A stretch of DNA of 31,628 bases. Origin: Chlorokybus atmophyticus (Eukaryota > Streptophyta > Chlorokybophyceae > Chlorokybales > Chlorokybaceae). Under the pieces are notes generated by a model. It was not told the DNA's origin, did not search any database, and saw only the letters and a program-made list of their open reading frames with translations. This document shows positions 10,378-20,561 of this stretch, piece after piece (position 1 is the stretch's first letter; each line of letters begins with the position of its first letter). Position numbers and translations under genes: made by a program. The stretch covers positions 1-31,628 of the forward strand of contig RHPI01001026.1 in assembly GCA_009103225.1 (NCBI GenBank). Reading direction: 5' to 3'.

Positions 10378-11051
10378 TGTGACGGTGCTCGTGCCTTGTC
10401 ATCTGTGAGTTGGTCCAATCCACAACCTTCTCACCAAGACACGGTATTCACACCGGAACCTTGCCCCCTCTGCCAAGCACACACGCGCGCCCCGCCACTC
10501 GCGTACGCACGCGCATGCGCTCGAAGCTACACACCGACTTGTGTAGCGCCTTGGATGGTCACACAAGCAAGCACACATCAGTGGACACACGCTAGCAACC
10601 CCTGCTAGCCACCACCAAGCGTGCACACAAGAAACTAGGAAGCTAAAGGTTGTATTGCAAATTGTAGAATGTCACTTTTATATCTACCAGTCTGCACATG
10701 CTACTGTCTAGACAATTCTAGCGCTAGACGGAACTAAAAGCTAAAATTATTCTTGCAGAATCTTGTAGTACACTTCTAGACCTTTCCAACGCACCAAAGA
10801 TCTCCTAATTTGCTGCTCATATGGTCAAGTTATACTACTTGGCGCCAGGCCCTTCCAGAAACCTGGTCGAGCCCTTCTCGACTGGCCCTCCGTTTTCTGG
10901 CACCTTCCGGACTGGTCTTGGGACCCCGGTCGATATCCGCGGCAGACTCATAACTCGCCGATATCCGCCACAAGTCATAAAAAACATGTACCTTGCAAAA
11001 TAAGGTCTAAAACGGCCATGAAAGTCACAAAATTTGGCCTTGACTGTTACA
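10378..11051 (-). mobile_element. 3' LTR of minus-strand gypsy element
   Basis: Read on the minus strand it starts TGTAACAGTCAAGGCC at 11051 and ends GCACCGTCACA at 10378, about 674 bp. The ends resemble those of the solo LTR at 802-1443, as does an internal block around 10448-10466. It directly follows the chromodomain end of the minus-strand polyprotein, which places it as the 3' LTR. Confidence 0.75.
10675..10682 (-). promoter_or_regulatory. TATA box in the minus-strand LTR
   Basis: TATAAAAG on the minus strand, about 300 bp before the LTR end, in the same relative place as the TATA box of the solo LTR. Confidence 0.5.
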
Positions 11052-11230
11052 TTCATGCAATGGATAGCCCTTCCATTTCACTAAGATCTTGCGCACGCCA
11101 TGCACAAACTTCTCACCAAGAATGTCTTCTACCTCCCACTCTGGTTCACCATCCGTGCCAACTTGGGGGCGGCCTTTCCGGCGGTTGTCCTCGATCACAC
11201 GGTTGGCCCGCTCCGTTGGCCCATTAGTTT
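11052..11230 (-). pseudogene. Chromodomain-like C-terminus of gypsy integrase
   Basis: After an internal junction the frame carries WEVEDILGEKFVHGVRKILV followed by KWKGYPLHEC. This is the start and aromatic-cage region of a chromodomain, which lets chromovirus integrases read histone marks. It is truncated: the closing helix and its usual WEP-type motif are missing. The segment fused directly upstream (RRKGRPQVGTDGEPE) shows that the linker between integrase core and chromodomain has been deleted. Confidence 0.75.
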
Positions 11231-11925
11231 GCGGGTAGAATGCCGTGCTGAACTTCAGTGTGGTACCCAGTGCACTATGCAGCGCCTCCCAAAACTTACT
11301 TTTAAAGCGCGGGTCGCGATCACTCATAATGCTTCGTGGTAATCTATGAGAACGAAACACATGCTTCACGAACAAGCGTGCGGCCTCCAGTGCCGTGCAA
11401 GATGCGCCACACGGTGCCAAGCGTACCATTTTGCTGGTTTTGACCACGAACACAAGCATAGCGTCGTACCCTTCTTTTGTCTTTGGTAGCCCCGTGATAA
11501 AGTCCATAACTTGCTCCCACTTGAACAATGGCACAGGGAGAGGTTGCAGCAACCCACCTGGCTTTTGGTTGCTTGCCTTCACCCCTTTGACATGCGTCGC
11601 ACAACGCCACGTAGTCGCGCACATTGCGATGCATCTCTCGCCAGTAAAAACGCTGCTTCAAGCTTGCCAAAGTCCTCTCCAACCCTTGGTGACTAGCAAT
11701 GGGCACGTCATGAGCTTCCTTTAGCAACTTCACACGGATATGCGCGACGTTGAGGATGTGCAAGCGCCCGTGGTGCCATAACAGCCTGTCGCGCATTGAC
11801 CAATGCCCACTTGTGTCCGTAGCTGCACTTTCCAGCTCTTGCAACACTTTCATACCCTCCGTGACTTCACGAAGCACTTGCCGAATCTGGTCGGTCCACT
11901 CGGGCTGCACTTGAGCGAGTGCCTC
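11231..11925 (-). pseudogene. Gypsy integrase: zinc-binding domain and DDE core
   Basis: Integrase of the minus-strand Ty3/gypsy element. The N-terminal zinc-binding domain shows the pattern H...H...C-X2-C (SHQGLERTLASLKQRFYW, then YVALCDACQRGEGKQ; about 11575-11700). The core has the first catalytic aspartate in VMDFITGLPKT (about 11505), the second in SDRDPRFKSKFW (about 11310), and the glutamate in NGPTERANRVIED (about 11215). One frame change near 11560 separates zinc domain and core, so the protein is broken. The linker after the core is deleted. Confidence 0.88.
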
Positions 11926-12065
11926 AATTGCATTAAAGCCGGCTCAGCGCGTCAGCAACACCATTTAATATACCGGGCTTGTACTTGATATCAAAGTCAA
12001 AAAGTTAAAAGAACTCCAGCCATTGTGCTTGTCTGCGACTTGGAGAGTCAATGCCCTTTTAAGGA
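11926..12065 (-). pseudogene. RNase H C-terminal remnant of gypsy element
   Basis: Weak but consistent remains of the end of the RNase H/connection region: a block resembling KPGILNGVADALSR at about 11935-11975 and a preceding SRRQAQWLEF-like stretch. Frames and stops alternate. Homology ends near 12065, so RT and the 5' LTR are absent here. Confidence 0.55.
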
Positions 12066-12452
12066 GCACCGCCATAAGACTGTTCGCACATTGTTTAGCA
12101 ACATGACATAGGCTGCGTGTTTATCGCATAATCCATTAGTCATGTAGCAACACACACACATCGCAAGTCACGAGCCTTGTTATCGATTCAAATCAAGCTG
12201 TATATATGCATGTACACATATGCAATTCAACAAACAATCGTGTATGTGTGTGTGTGTGTGCGCGCGCGCGTGTATGTGTATTTTTATTAACAACGTCGGA
12301 TGGATTCATACTACAAATCAACTTGTATCATAGTATGTTTTTAGCTAGTATAATATTGTTTGTATCAACACCTCCGCTCGTAGCTTGCATTTGTAGGTTC
12401 AAATATACATAATGCGTAAGTGTACACATGTTTGTGATTTGCATTAAGCTCT
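12066..12452. other. Noncoding region with microsatellite
   Basis: No gene seen. It is AT-richer than its neighbours and holds the (TG)n(CG)n tract listed separately. Confidence 0.45.
12241..12275. repeat. (TG)n(CG)n microsatellite
   Basis: Alternating purine-pyrimidine run, TGTGTG passing into GCGCGCG, a composition that favours Z-DNA. Confidence 0.85.
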
Positions 12453-12542
12453 GCGTTGTGAAGACGAAGAGCTCAAGAGCGTTCACATAAATAAGCAATA
12501 TTATTGCTTTATGTGAACGCGCTTTCTATTTCTACACAACGC
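12453..12542. repeat. Foldback (MITE-like) inverted repeat
   Basis: The outer ends GCGTTGTG and CACAACGC are inverted repeats. The inner arms GCGTTCACATAAA and TTTATGTGAACGC pair perfectly around an AT-rich centre holding GCAATATTATTGC. The whole 90-bp unit folds on itself with a few interruptions. No coding capacity. Confidence 0.7.
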
Positions 12543-13595
12543 CGTGCACTATATTATGCACTTCATTGTATTTTTACTCATGCCATGCACATATTGAGTA
12601 CGCACATGAGCTTTGTTAGCTACGTTGTTGATATAAGTGTTGTAAGAATCAACCCAATACGAAGCCTTTTTGTGAAGACAATGAGTCATTGTTGTCTTCC
12701 ATGCAAGGCAAGTGGCGGCTACTCTGCACACAAAGCCTGATACCATGTAAAATTATAGTTGATTGGTCAGTGCCACAACATGCAAGGTATGTTGCGCATT
12801 GAATCAATTTGCAACGCAGCACACCACACACATTGCTTGATGATGAGCTTGGTGAACAATGCATGTGTCATGCAGGTTGCATGTATCATGATCACTTGCA
12901 TTTCCTGTACACAGAGCAACAGCTAGCAGCACACGCAAGCACAAGCAATCACAAGCAGATGTAGGCCGACATCGCACATATCGTTACGCAACCCACGCGC
13001 ATGTAAACTACTCACCTAGTGCAACTATGTGCTGCTATCTGTTTGCTGTGCGGTGGGTATATCGCACACCTTGTGGTAGAGTTTAATACTAAAGAGGCCA
13101 AGCAAATGAAAGATGGCATACTAACATGTGAGTATAAAGAGTGTGAAGGTTTAGCCATTGCGTGCAGCACAATACTTGTAGTGCATCTGAGCGAATTGCG
13201 AGTTTGTGCGTAAATTTGCACACAAGGTCACAAGTTTAGTGATGTCCCTTTCGTTATTGCCAATTTTGTTGTAATAGCATTGTTGCAAGGAATATATTAC
13301 CAGCTTGCATTGATAGTTCTTGCTCGCATCTTGTATGGCAATACATTTTTAATCATAAGCAAGGTGATGCAGCGCGCTTGGACAAGGCATTTTCCAGCTT
13401 GGCCTGCTGTCCGCCCAGCCCAAATGGCACATAAGCATGCAACATTGTGTGTGCAACAATGTGCTGTACCCATCCAAAAATGCGGCACACATTCACACAC
13501 GGCCGAATGCTGTGTGCGCACGCGGGTGGGTGTGTTTTATGTTGTGAGGTGCTCTCACCAACACGCATAGGGGGAAGCCAGCGGTTTGCATGTAA
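12543..13595. other. Noncoding region
   Basis: Only short frames without domain-like composition on either strand. Rich in GCACATG- and CACACA-type short motifs. Nothing supportable as a gene. Confidence 0.4.
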
Positions 13596-14336
13596 CAGCG
13601 CAAGTGTGAGCGTAGGGTAGCACGAAAGGCGTCTCGATTGGAGTTGACACTTTAAGGGCGAGGTCTGTCTAAAGAGCGGACAGAGCCATTGCCCAATGCT
13701 TGCCGACTGCAGCAGGGTGCCCACTTGCATAATCGTTGATGTGGCACCTAGCAACATCAACGGGTCAAGCATATGTTAGGAAGGTAACGGACGAACATTA
13801 ACTCGCTAAATACATGCGCATGCATCTAGGATCAAAGGTTACATGCGGACGCATGGGCATGCACACACATGCACATGTGCACAGACACACACGCGTTCAT
13901 ACATGCACAAGCACGTGGACGCGCACATGCATGAACGCACTCCCTAACACAATAAGACACACATGTGCATGCGCACGCATCTTGAGCTACTCTCCTTTTG
14001 GCCGAGCAAACAACTTGGTTAGTGATGGCATCATCGACCTGTGCCCTTGTGCTTCAGCTGTTGAAGGTTCTCATCCCGCACGCAAAGTTTTCTCTTGCTC
14101 TCGGGGCGCTGTGCTGCATGCTTTCTTTACAGCTGTCCGCCCAACGGTTGCTCTCGGGGTGTATGTCAGGTGGTGTGAGTATGTTCTGCTCGTATACACT
14201 TCCTTAAGCAGGCAGGATTATGTCACAATCGACCACAGCAGCAGCAATAGCAGCAAGTGTGGTCGGTTTCAACATGAAAACAGCCAGCTTACCACTGCAT
14301 CCTCCACAGAACGAACTTGAGAACCAACTTGAGTAC
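13596..14336. repeat. Tandem unit of about 0.7 kb, copy 1
   Basis: Begins CAGCGCAAGTGTGAG and is followed head to tail by two more copies. It holds a CATG/CACA-rich alternating purine-pyrimidine stretch (about 13815-13980), then GC-balanced sequence. The longest frame is 13814-14320 (168 codons, + strand); its first third merely translates the CA-rich tract. A second frame at 13998-14207 is hydrophobic. A third frame starts at ATG 14220, crosses into copy 2 and stops at 14387 (55 residues, ending in a charged coiled-coil-like stretch). It is unclear which, if any, is translated. Confidence 0.9.
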
Positions 14337-15035
14337 CAGCGCAAGTGTGAGTGTAGGGTAGCACGAAAGGCGTCTCGATTGGAGTAGACATCACGTTAAG
14401 GGCGAGGTCTGTCTAAAGAGCGGACAGAGCCATTGCCCAATGCTTGCCGACTGCAGCAGGGTGCCCACTTGCATAATCGTTAATGTGGCACCTAGCAACA
14501 TCAACGGGTTAAGCATATGTTAGAAAGGTAACGGACGGACATTCACTCATAAAATACATGCGCATGCATCTAGGACCAAAGGTTACATGCGGACGCATGG
14601 GCATGCACACACGTGTGGACGCGCACATGTGTGAACGCACTCCCTAACACAATAAGACACACACGTGCATGCGCACGCATCTTGAGCTACTCTCTTTTTG
14701 GCCGAGCAAACAACTTGGTTAGTGATGGCATCACTGACCTGTGAACTTGTGCTTCAGCTGTTGAAGGTGCTCATCCCGCACGCAAAGTTTCTCTTGCTCT
14801 CGGGGCGCTGTGCTGCATGCTTTCTTTACAGCTGTCCGCCCAACGGTTGCTCTCGGGGTGTATGTCAGGTGGTGTGAGTATGTTCTGCTCGTATACACTT
14901 CCTTAAGCAGGCAGGATTATGTCACAATCGACCACAGCAGCAGCAATAGCAGCAAGTGTGGTCGGTTTCAACATGAAAACAGCCAGCTTACCACTGCATC
15001 CTCCACAGAACGGATTTGAGAACCAACTTGAGTAT
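14337..15035. repeat. Tandem unit of about 0.7 kb, copy 2
   Basis: 699-bp copy. Relative to copies 1 and 3 it lacks about 42 bp of the CA-rich tract and has a 1-bp loss near 14788 that breaks the long frame seen in the other two. Confidence 0.9.
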
Positions 15036-15762
15036 CAGCGCAAGTGTGAGCGTAGGGTAGCACGAAAGGCGTCTCGATTGGAGTAGACATCACGTTAAGG
15101 GCGAGGTCTGTCTAATGAGCGGACAGAGCCATTGCCCAATGCTTACCGACTGCAGCAGGGTGCCCACTTGCATAATCGTTAATGTGGCACCTAGCAACAT
15201 CAACGGGTTAAGCATATGTTAGAAAGGTAACGGACGGACATTCACTCATAAAATACATGCGCATGCATCTAGGATCAAAGGTTACATGCGGACGCATGGG
15301 CATGCACACACATGCACATGTGCACAGACACACACGCGTTCATACATGCACAAGCACGTGGACGCGCACATGCATGAACGCACTCCCTAACACAATAAGA
15401 CACACACGTGCATGCGCACGCATCTTGAGCTACTCTCCTTTTGGCCGAGCAAACAACTTGGTTAGTGATGGCATCATCGACCTGTGCCCTTGTGCTTCAG
15501 CTGTTGAAGGTTCTCATCCCGCACGCAAAGTTTTCTCTTGCTCTCGGGGCGCTGTGCTGCATGCTTTCTTTACAGCTGTCCGCCCAACGGTTGCTCTCGG
15601 GGTGTATGTCAGGTGGTGTGAGTATGTTCTGCTCGTATATACTTCCTGCAAGATTATGTCACGATCGACCACAGCAGCAGCAATAGCAGCAAGTGTGGTC
15701 GGTTTCAACATGAAAACAGCCAGCTTACCACTGCATCCTCCACAGAACGAACTTGAGTATCA
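15036..15762. repeat. Tandem unit of about 0.7 kb, copy 3
   Basis: Last copy; similarity ends after the motif ACTTGAGTATCA near 15762. The long frame is intact again (15257-15826, 189 codons), but with a changed C-terminus because of a small deletion near 15648. Confidence 0.9.
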
Positions 15763-17150
15763 CACTAGCTTGCTCCAAGCGCAGGGGTGCAATACAAGCA
15801 TGAGAGAGGAGCACTCAACGACGTAAATGCAATGTAGACAGTAAGTACGAACAGCTGGAAGCGCTTACTTCTTTATGATTGCCATGCACAATGTGCTTGA
15901 TGTGTAAATACAACACTTGCTACTTCTTACGCATGTGTCACACACTGTCTGCCAGCTGCTTTCCACCTTACTCTAGCGCTTCCTTCACCTTCAAGTTCGC
16001 AGCATCTGGCAGCCAGCTAGCACCATCAGCATGTCCGCCTTTATGGGCGAACTCAGCGTCGGTGCATAATTGTCAGCCCTCAACATAAGCCTGCCCTGCA
16101 CTGCTTAGTTCACTAGTATGCGCAAGCTAACAGCCACGAAGCTGCAACAAGCTTATGCTTGTCAAGCAGCGAGCAAGCCATCATGCCCGCACCCAAGCAT
16201 ACAAGCGAGCTTGCAGCTTACGCACTAGCTGTTGCTTACTCCAGCAAGCTGTTCCCCTCGCAGACATTGCCGCCCACGACATGCCGACGCTGCCTCTTTC
16301 GCCTGCCCTACACTTGCGACGAGTGCATCTGTTGTAAAGCTTCACGTCGCACAGTCAGATTCAGCAGAGCGCCATTGGGGTTTGCGTAGGGTTTTGTGCG
16401 GCCCGTTGGGGGAGGGCAGTGCAGGCTTTGACGCATGAAGGCGGCAGTGCGTTCAGAATTGCGGTTGGCTAGGAGCGAAGTGGCCTGCTCCTGCATGTCC
16501 CATCCTCTCCTTCTCCGCTCCATCAGGCCACTGACGATGGTGGCGTTAATGTTGTTCCTGAGCGCCAGCAGCTGCGTTGCTGCCTGCCATTCCTATGCCC
16601 TCTTCTTCATGCACCTCCTCCTCGTGCTCCAGTGCGGCTCCTTGCGCCTACGCTCCGTCCCTCCTCGCCTCCCCTCTGTTCTCGTAGACGGCAGTACTCT
16701 ACTGTTGATGTTGTTGTTATTGTTGTTGGTGGTGGTGGTCTCGTCGTCGTCGTCGCTGTGGTTGTGGTCAAGGTGGGCATTGTCTCTGCTGCAATGCTGC
16801 GTGCATTCCTAAAGCCATATTGCAACCCATCATGTTGTTATATGGTATATGGTTTCTCTGCCTTTGCAACTAGTAGCTCATGACACTACCATGTGCACCG
16901 CAGTCTGTTTACTTTCGTATCTATGTCTCGCATGCGCAGGTTAAACAAAAGGTAAGTTGCCACTGCACTATGTGCCACTAAACATGCATGGCAAGTGCAT
17001 AATTCAATTGTTGATGTCTTGCTGCTCGATTGCTGCCTTGCAGGTTTGGTCTCACGGAGCACATGTCCACCTGGGCACACAGACTATCATATGACTTGAC
17101 GGCTGCTTAGGCATGTCGCACAATCCGGAAGGACACTTTTGGTGCAACGT
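15763..17150. other. Intergenic region with microsatellites
   Basis: No recognised gene. It holds one Cys-rich frame (listed separately). GTT, GGT and CGT trinucleotide runs at about 16703-16775 produce the artificial Leu/Val/Ser runs seen in translation. Confidence 0.45.
16183..16389 (+). CDS. Hypothetical Cys-rich small ORF
   Basis: 68-codon frame from ATG 16183 to TAG 16387-16389. It is Ala/Ser-rich at first, then has a compact cysteine cluster, CRRCLFRLPYTCDECICC, followed by a basic stretch ASRRTVRFSRAP. The CX2C...CX2CXCC spacing could bind zinc, but no known finger type fits well. There is no homologue I recognise and no clear promoter. It could be an exon or chance. Confidence 0.22.
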   Translation: MPAPKHTSELAAYALAVAYSSKLFPSQTLPPTTCRRCLFRLPYTCDECICCKASRRTVRFSRAPLGFA

Positions 17151-17202
17151 TAATGGAGGTTTTGTCAATTTTTACCGCAGCTCATGATTTCGTTCAACAT
17201 TT

Positions 17203-17404
17203 GAAGTCATCCCACAGCTGTTTAGTTACTAGATCTCCACTAACCCGCGTCTGCGGGTCCTCCACCTCAAGGCGGCAAGATCTTGGAGTTCTAGTAACTC
17301 CACGCCATCGGCGCGCACTGAAAAGTGAAAAACCGAAGTGAAGTCATCCCACAGCTGTTTAGTTACTTGACCTCCACTAACCCGCGTCTGCGGGTCCTCA
17401 AGAT
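17203..17404. repeat. Local direct duplication, unit about 137 bp
   Basis: The block starting AAGTCATCCCACAGCTGTTT at 17204 recurs at 17341. Each copy includes a short hairpin, CCCGCGTCTGCGGG. The second copy runs on into the tRNA-derived repeat bodies. Confidence 0.75.
17278..17337 (-). repeat. SINE body fragment (headless copy)
   Basis: Shares the block CCACGCCATCGGCGCGCACTG and the AAAAGTGAAAAACCGA end with the bodies at 17405-17470 and 17551-17620, but has no tRNA-like head. Confidence 0.55.
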
Positions 17405-17540
17405 CTTGAAGTTATATTAAATCCACGCCATCGGCGCGCACTGAAAATTAAAAATGCGAACTCACGATGAGCGCGTCCGCCGGGAATTGATTCCTCGTTG
17501 CGCGACTGTCAGGCACGCGAACTACCCACTACACCGCGGG
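17405..17540 (-). repeat. tRNA-derived SINE-like unit B
   Basis: Read on the minus strand, a tRNA-like head (17540 down to about 17471) has an A-box-like CGGTGTAGTGGGTAG and a B-box-like region in which GGAATCAATTCC replaces GGTTCGATTCC. A body containing CAGTGCGCGCCGATGGCGTGG follows. It is a near copy of unit A. Confidence 0.6.
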
Positions 17541-17696
17541 TATAAGTAAATCTTGGATCTTGGAGTTCCATTAACTCCACGCCATCGGCGCGCACTGAAA
17601 AGTGAAAAACCGAACTCACGATGAGCGCGTCCGCCGGGAATTGATTCCCCGTTGCGCGAATGTCAAGCACGCGTGCTACCCACTACACCGCGGGTA
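17541..17696 (-). repeat. tRNA-derived SINE-like unit A
   Basis: Same architecture as unit B: head from 17696 to about 17626, T-arm-like GGGGAATCAATTCCC, then the shared body. The anticodon arm does not fold cleanly and the acceptor arms pair poorly, so this is a tRNA-derived repeat or tRNA pseudogene and not a working tRNA. Confidence 0.6.
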
Positions 17697-17814
17697 GGCC
17701 TATACGTAAACGCAAGCCTCACGAACACTCAAGTCGTTGATAGTGCGGCGCGTTCCGCCGCGGCAAGGGTGATCCCGTTATAAGTTTTTACACGAGGATT
17801 GGTTTGTTTGCTGG

Positions 17815-17880
17815 GTGTGGCCTAGTTAGCAGCGTATCGAGCCCACAATGCCGGCTACCGGGGTTTAAACCCCGCTGCAC
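17815..17880 (+). pseudogene. tRNA-like sequence, probably degenerate
   Basis: The ends GTGTGGC and GCTGCAC pair over all seven positions if two G-U pairs are allowed. A D-arm-like CTAGTTAGCAG and a T-arm-like CGGGGTTTAAACCCCG lie in tRNA order. At 66 nt it is short for a tRNA, and the T loop and anticodon stem are not canonical. More likely a tRNA relic or SINE head than a functional gene. Confidence 0.35.
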
Positions 17881-18850
17881 GCCGCGAGAAATTCGCGGCT
17901 GAGTTTTTCGCCACACTGCGCGCCGAGCATGCGAGTTAATGGAACTCCCATAACCTGCAAAGCGCAAGATCTGCGATTTCAACTAAAATTCGGCGATTTC
18001 ACGTGATCTCATCACCTCCAAATCAGCCCCAACCACCTTCAAAAAGTGGCCCCCCGGATCTTGCGACACGCCCTTAGCGGTGCCAGTTCATCATTTGCAT
18101 GGCTCAAGCTTCACTCATGGAATGTAAGCTTGTCAAGTTGTGTTTAAAGCTCTCCCCGCTCCTTTGAGGAAGGCAAACTAGTGCACACTGGCTTGGAACT
18201 TACAATACTTGCACATATTCATCAATTTCTGTGTTAAACATACCGCATGTTCTCCCCTGCTTCATAGGCAATCCGCGCACATGTTGCTTCTTTGCGTATT
18301 GCATGCTTGCATGCTCACATGCTGACTACAATTGTGATGCATGCTGACTACAGCAGTAACTTGCAATGCTTTGCCGGTTGTGTGGCAGGGTGCGATTGGC
18401 AATACATCGTACACAGAGAATGGCAGCTCCCTTGCATTACCTCTCTCAACCATCAGGACAGGCACATGGCTAGTTGTGAAGTGCGCATTCTTTGCCACCT
18501 TGAAGGTTGCACCGCACACCCATTGACCATGCATTCAGCAGGCTGGCTCTAAGCGCAGTAGGTAACAACACATGCAAGAAAAGTGCAAAGCCTGCTGCTA
18601 TGCACGCATGCATGTGTTCATGTAAGCATGGGAGTGCGCGCACCAGCACACTCTGTGATGTGCTTTTGGTGTGCAGCCATCCAAGCCTACAAGTGTGAAG
18701 GCAAGCCACCCTCGCTGAGACAGTTGAGGGCGAAATTATTGCCTTGCAACCGTCGTAAGCTTGTTATCGATAATGAAACCAACACGTGTATTACAAATAG
18801 GTACTCACTCACATCAAGTGCAATATGCCTTGTTGTAGCTCGTTATTGGC
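17881..18850. other. Intergenic region
   Basis: Short frames only. No domain-like protein and no clear repeat structure seen. Confidence 0.4.
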
Positions 18851-19480
18851 GCTTGCTTAGCTCAGCCATATTGCAAGGCACATGAGGTATGCAGTTCAGC
18901 AAATCCAAGTTAATGGAGCTCTAAGATCTTAAAAGAGGTGAGCCAATCCGAGTTACTGGAGCTCCATGATTTCACAAGATTTACATCTCGCTTAGTTCAG
19001 TCCTTGCTTCAGGCTTACGAGGTATGCAGTTCAGCCAACCCAAGTTAAAGGAGCTCTAAGATCTCAAAAGGTCAGCCAATTTAAGTTACCAGAGCTCCAT
19101 GATCTCAGAAGATTTAACATCTTGCTTGATTCAGTCCTTGTGACTGGCATAGGAGCTATGCCAGTTGGTTAACCCAAGTTAACTGAGCTTTAATATCTTG
19201 AAAGAGTTTAGCCAATCCGAGTTAATTAAGCTTCAGTGTATAACAAGATTTTACAGTTTGCTTAGCTCAGTCCTTGCTTTGGGTATAGGAGCTATGCTAG
19301 TTCAGCCCATTAAAGGTAACGGAGCTTCAAGATCTTTGAAGAGTACAGCCGATCTGATTTAAAGGAGCTCCATTATCTCACAAAATCTCATCTTGCTCAG
19401 CTTCGTCCTTACTTTATGCATAAGAGCTATGCTAGTGTAGCCAATCCAAGTTATTGGAATTTCATTATCATCCCACATTA
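18851..19480. repeat. Diverged tandem array, period about 135 bp
   Basis: The landmark (G/A)GTATGC or GCTATGC followed by (C/T)AGTT(C/G) occurs with TATGC at 18889, 19023, 19157, 19293 and 19428, a spacing of 134-136 bp. Between landmarks each unit repeats two GGAGCTC(C/T)A-plus-AGATCT blocks and a GCTTAG(C/T)TCAGTCCTTG block. The units are well diverged. Coding is unlikely because frames are short and not conserved. Confidence 0.85.
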
Positions 19481-20561
19481 ACTTAATTTAAAAACCCAAT
19501 TCAGTAGCCTTGTTGTGGTTAACACGTTCTTGTTGCAAGGAATAAAAATTGTTATAGTTGATTGAACTTGACTTGAATCAAGGAAGGTCTATTATCTCGT
19601 GTGGTACGCATAGACTTGTGTTACACTTAGGCAAGAGAGTTTTAAGCCTTGCAAGAATGAAAGGTTTGCTAACTGATTCGAGTGAAGTTACGGCAGGTCT
19701 ATGTTCTTGTGTGTAGTAAAGGCTTCTCATCTTCAAGCCATGATAATCATCTTACAAGTGCTTGGTTGACCTTCCGATTGAATTAAAGGTCTCGAAACAT
19801 AGTCTTGTGCTGCATCACAAGGGAGCTTGAATAGGTGTATGTAACTCTTCAAGTTGGGGAATTATAACAACTTCCACAAGACCAACATCGCACGCAAGTC
19901 TCACCAAGTAGGGACTCTACTACAGGTCCCTTGTAATGCCGGTAGTACTTGCATAGCATGCAATCTGTAGAATTCTATCATGCTGCGACCGGTTCGACAG
20001 AGTGTGCATGCCTGTAGCATTTGAGTATACACACAAATAATTGTGTATGTTGTGTCACATTGATAAGCTTATTTCTTATATAAAGTAGTGGGAGCTTTGA
20101 AGATGTTCATTCAATTTAAGTTATTGTGGGTCTATTATTTTAGAATGCACAATTGTTGAAAATACTTGTTACTTGCTTTTAGCTTCATACTTGACAATGA
20201 ACACTGTAGCTTATTTTATTGGATCCTTAGTAACCCAAAGTCCGTAGCTTGTATGCAGAGTGTGCTTGTTTATCATGTTTTCTTATTTTTGGGGCATATC
20301 TATTATAGGGCCAAAAAGCAACACATGACGAATGAGACACGTAGAATACGCTGTACTGTAGATTTGTTTTTCATTCTTGAGACATGTATTGATGAATTTG
20401 CCTTGCACGTACGTTTAAAAGTGTATTAACATGTTTGGCCTTGCCTATTATTCATGACAAGCATGTCGGCATAGCCTAAGCAAGTGCCGCAAACTCCAAA
20501 GTTGCTGTAACGACTTGATACAAGTACGAGTGTAAAGGTGTAGCGTATGATATTGCTGCTA
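19481..20561. other. AT-richer noncoding stretch
   Basis: Imperfect short repeats around AGGTCT, TCTTGTG and CAAG motifs (19570-19860). The only sizeable frame (20166-20429) lacks an ATG start and any domain. Confidence 0.4.

Noticed and set aside
16435-16812. 125-codon frame with a Leu/Val/Ser-rich end
   Set aside because: The hydrophobic end translates GTT/GGT/CGT microsatellites, and the rest has no recognisable pattern.
20166-20429. 87-codon plus-strand frame with hydrophobic stretch
   Set aside because: It lacks an ATG at its start, has no splice context and lies in AT-rich DNA where open frames arise by chance.
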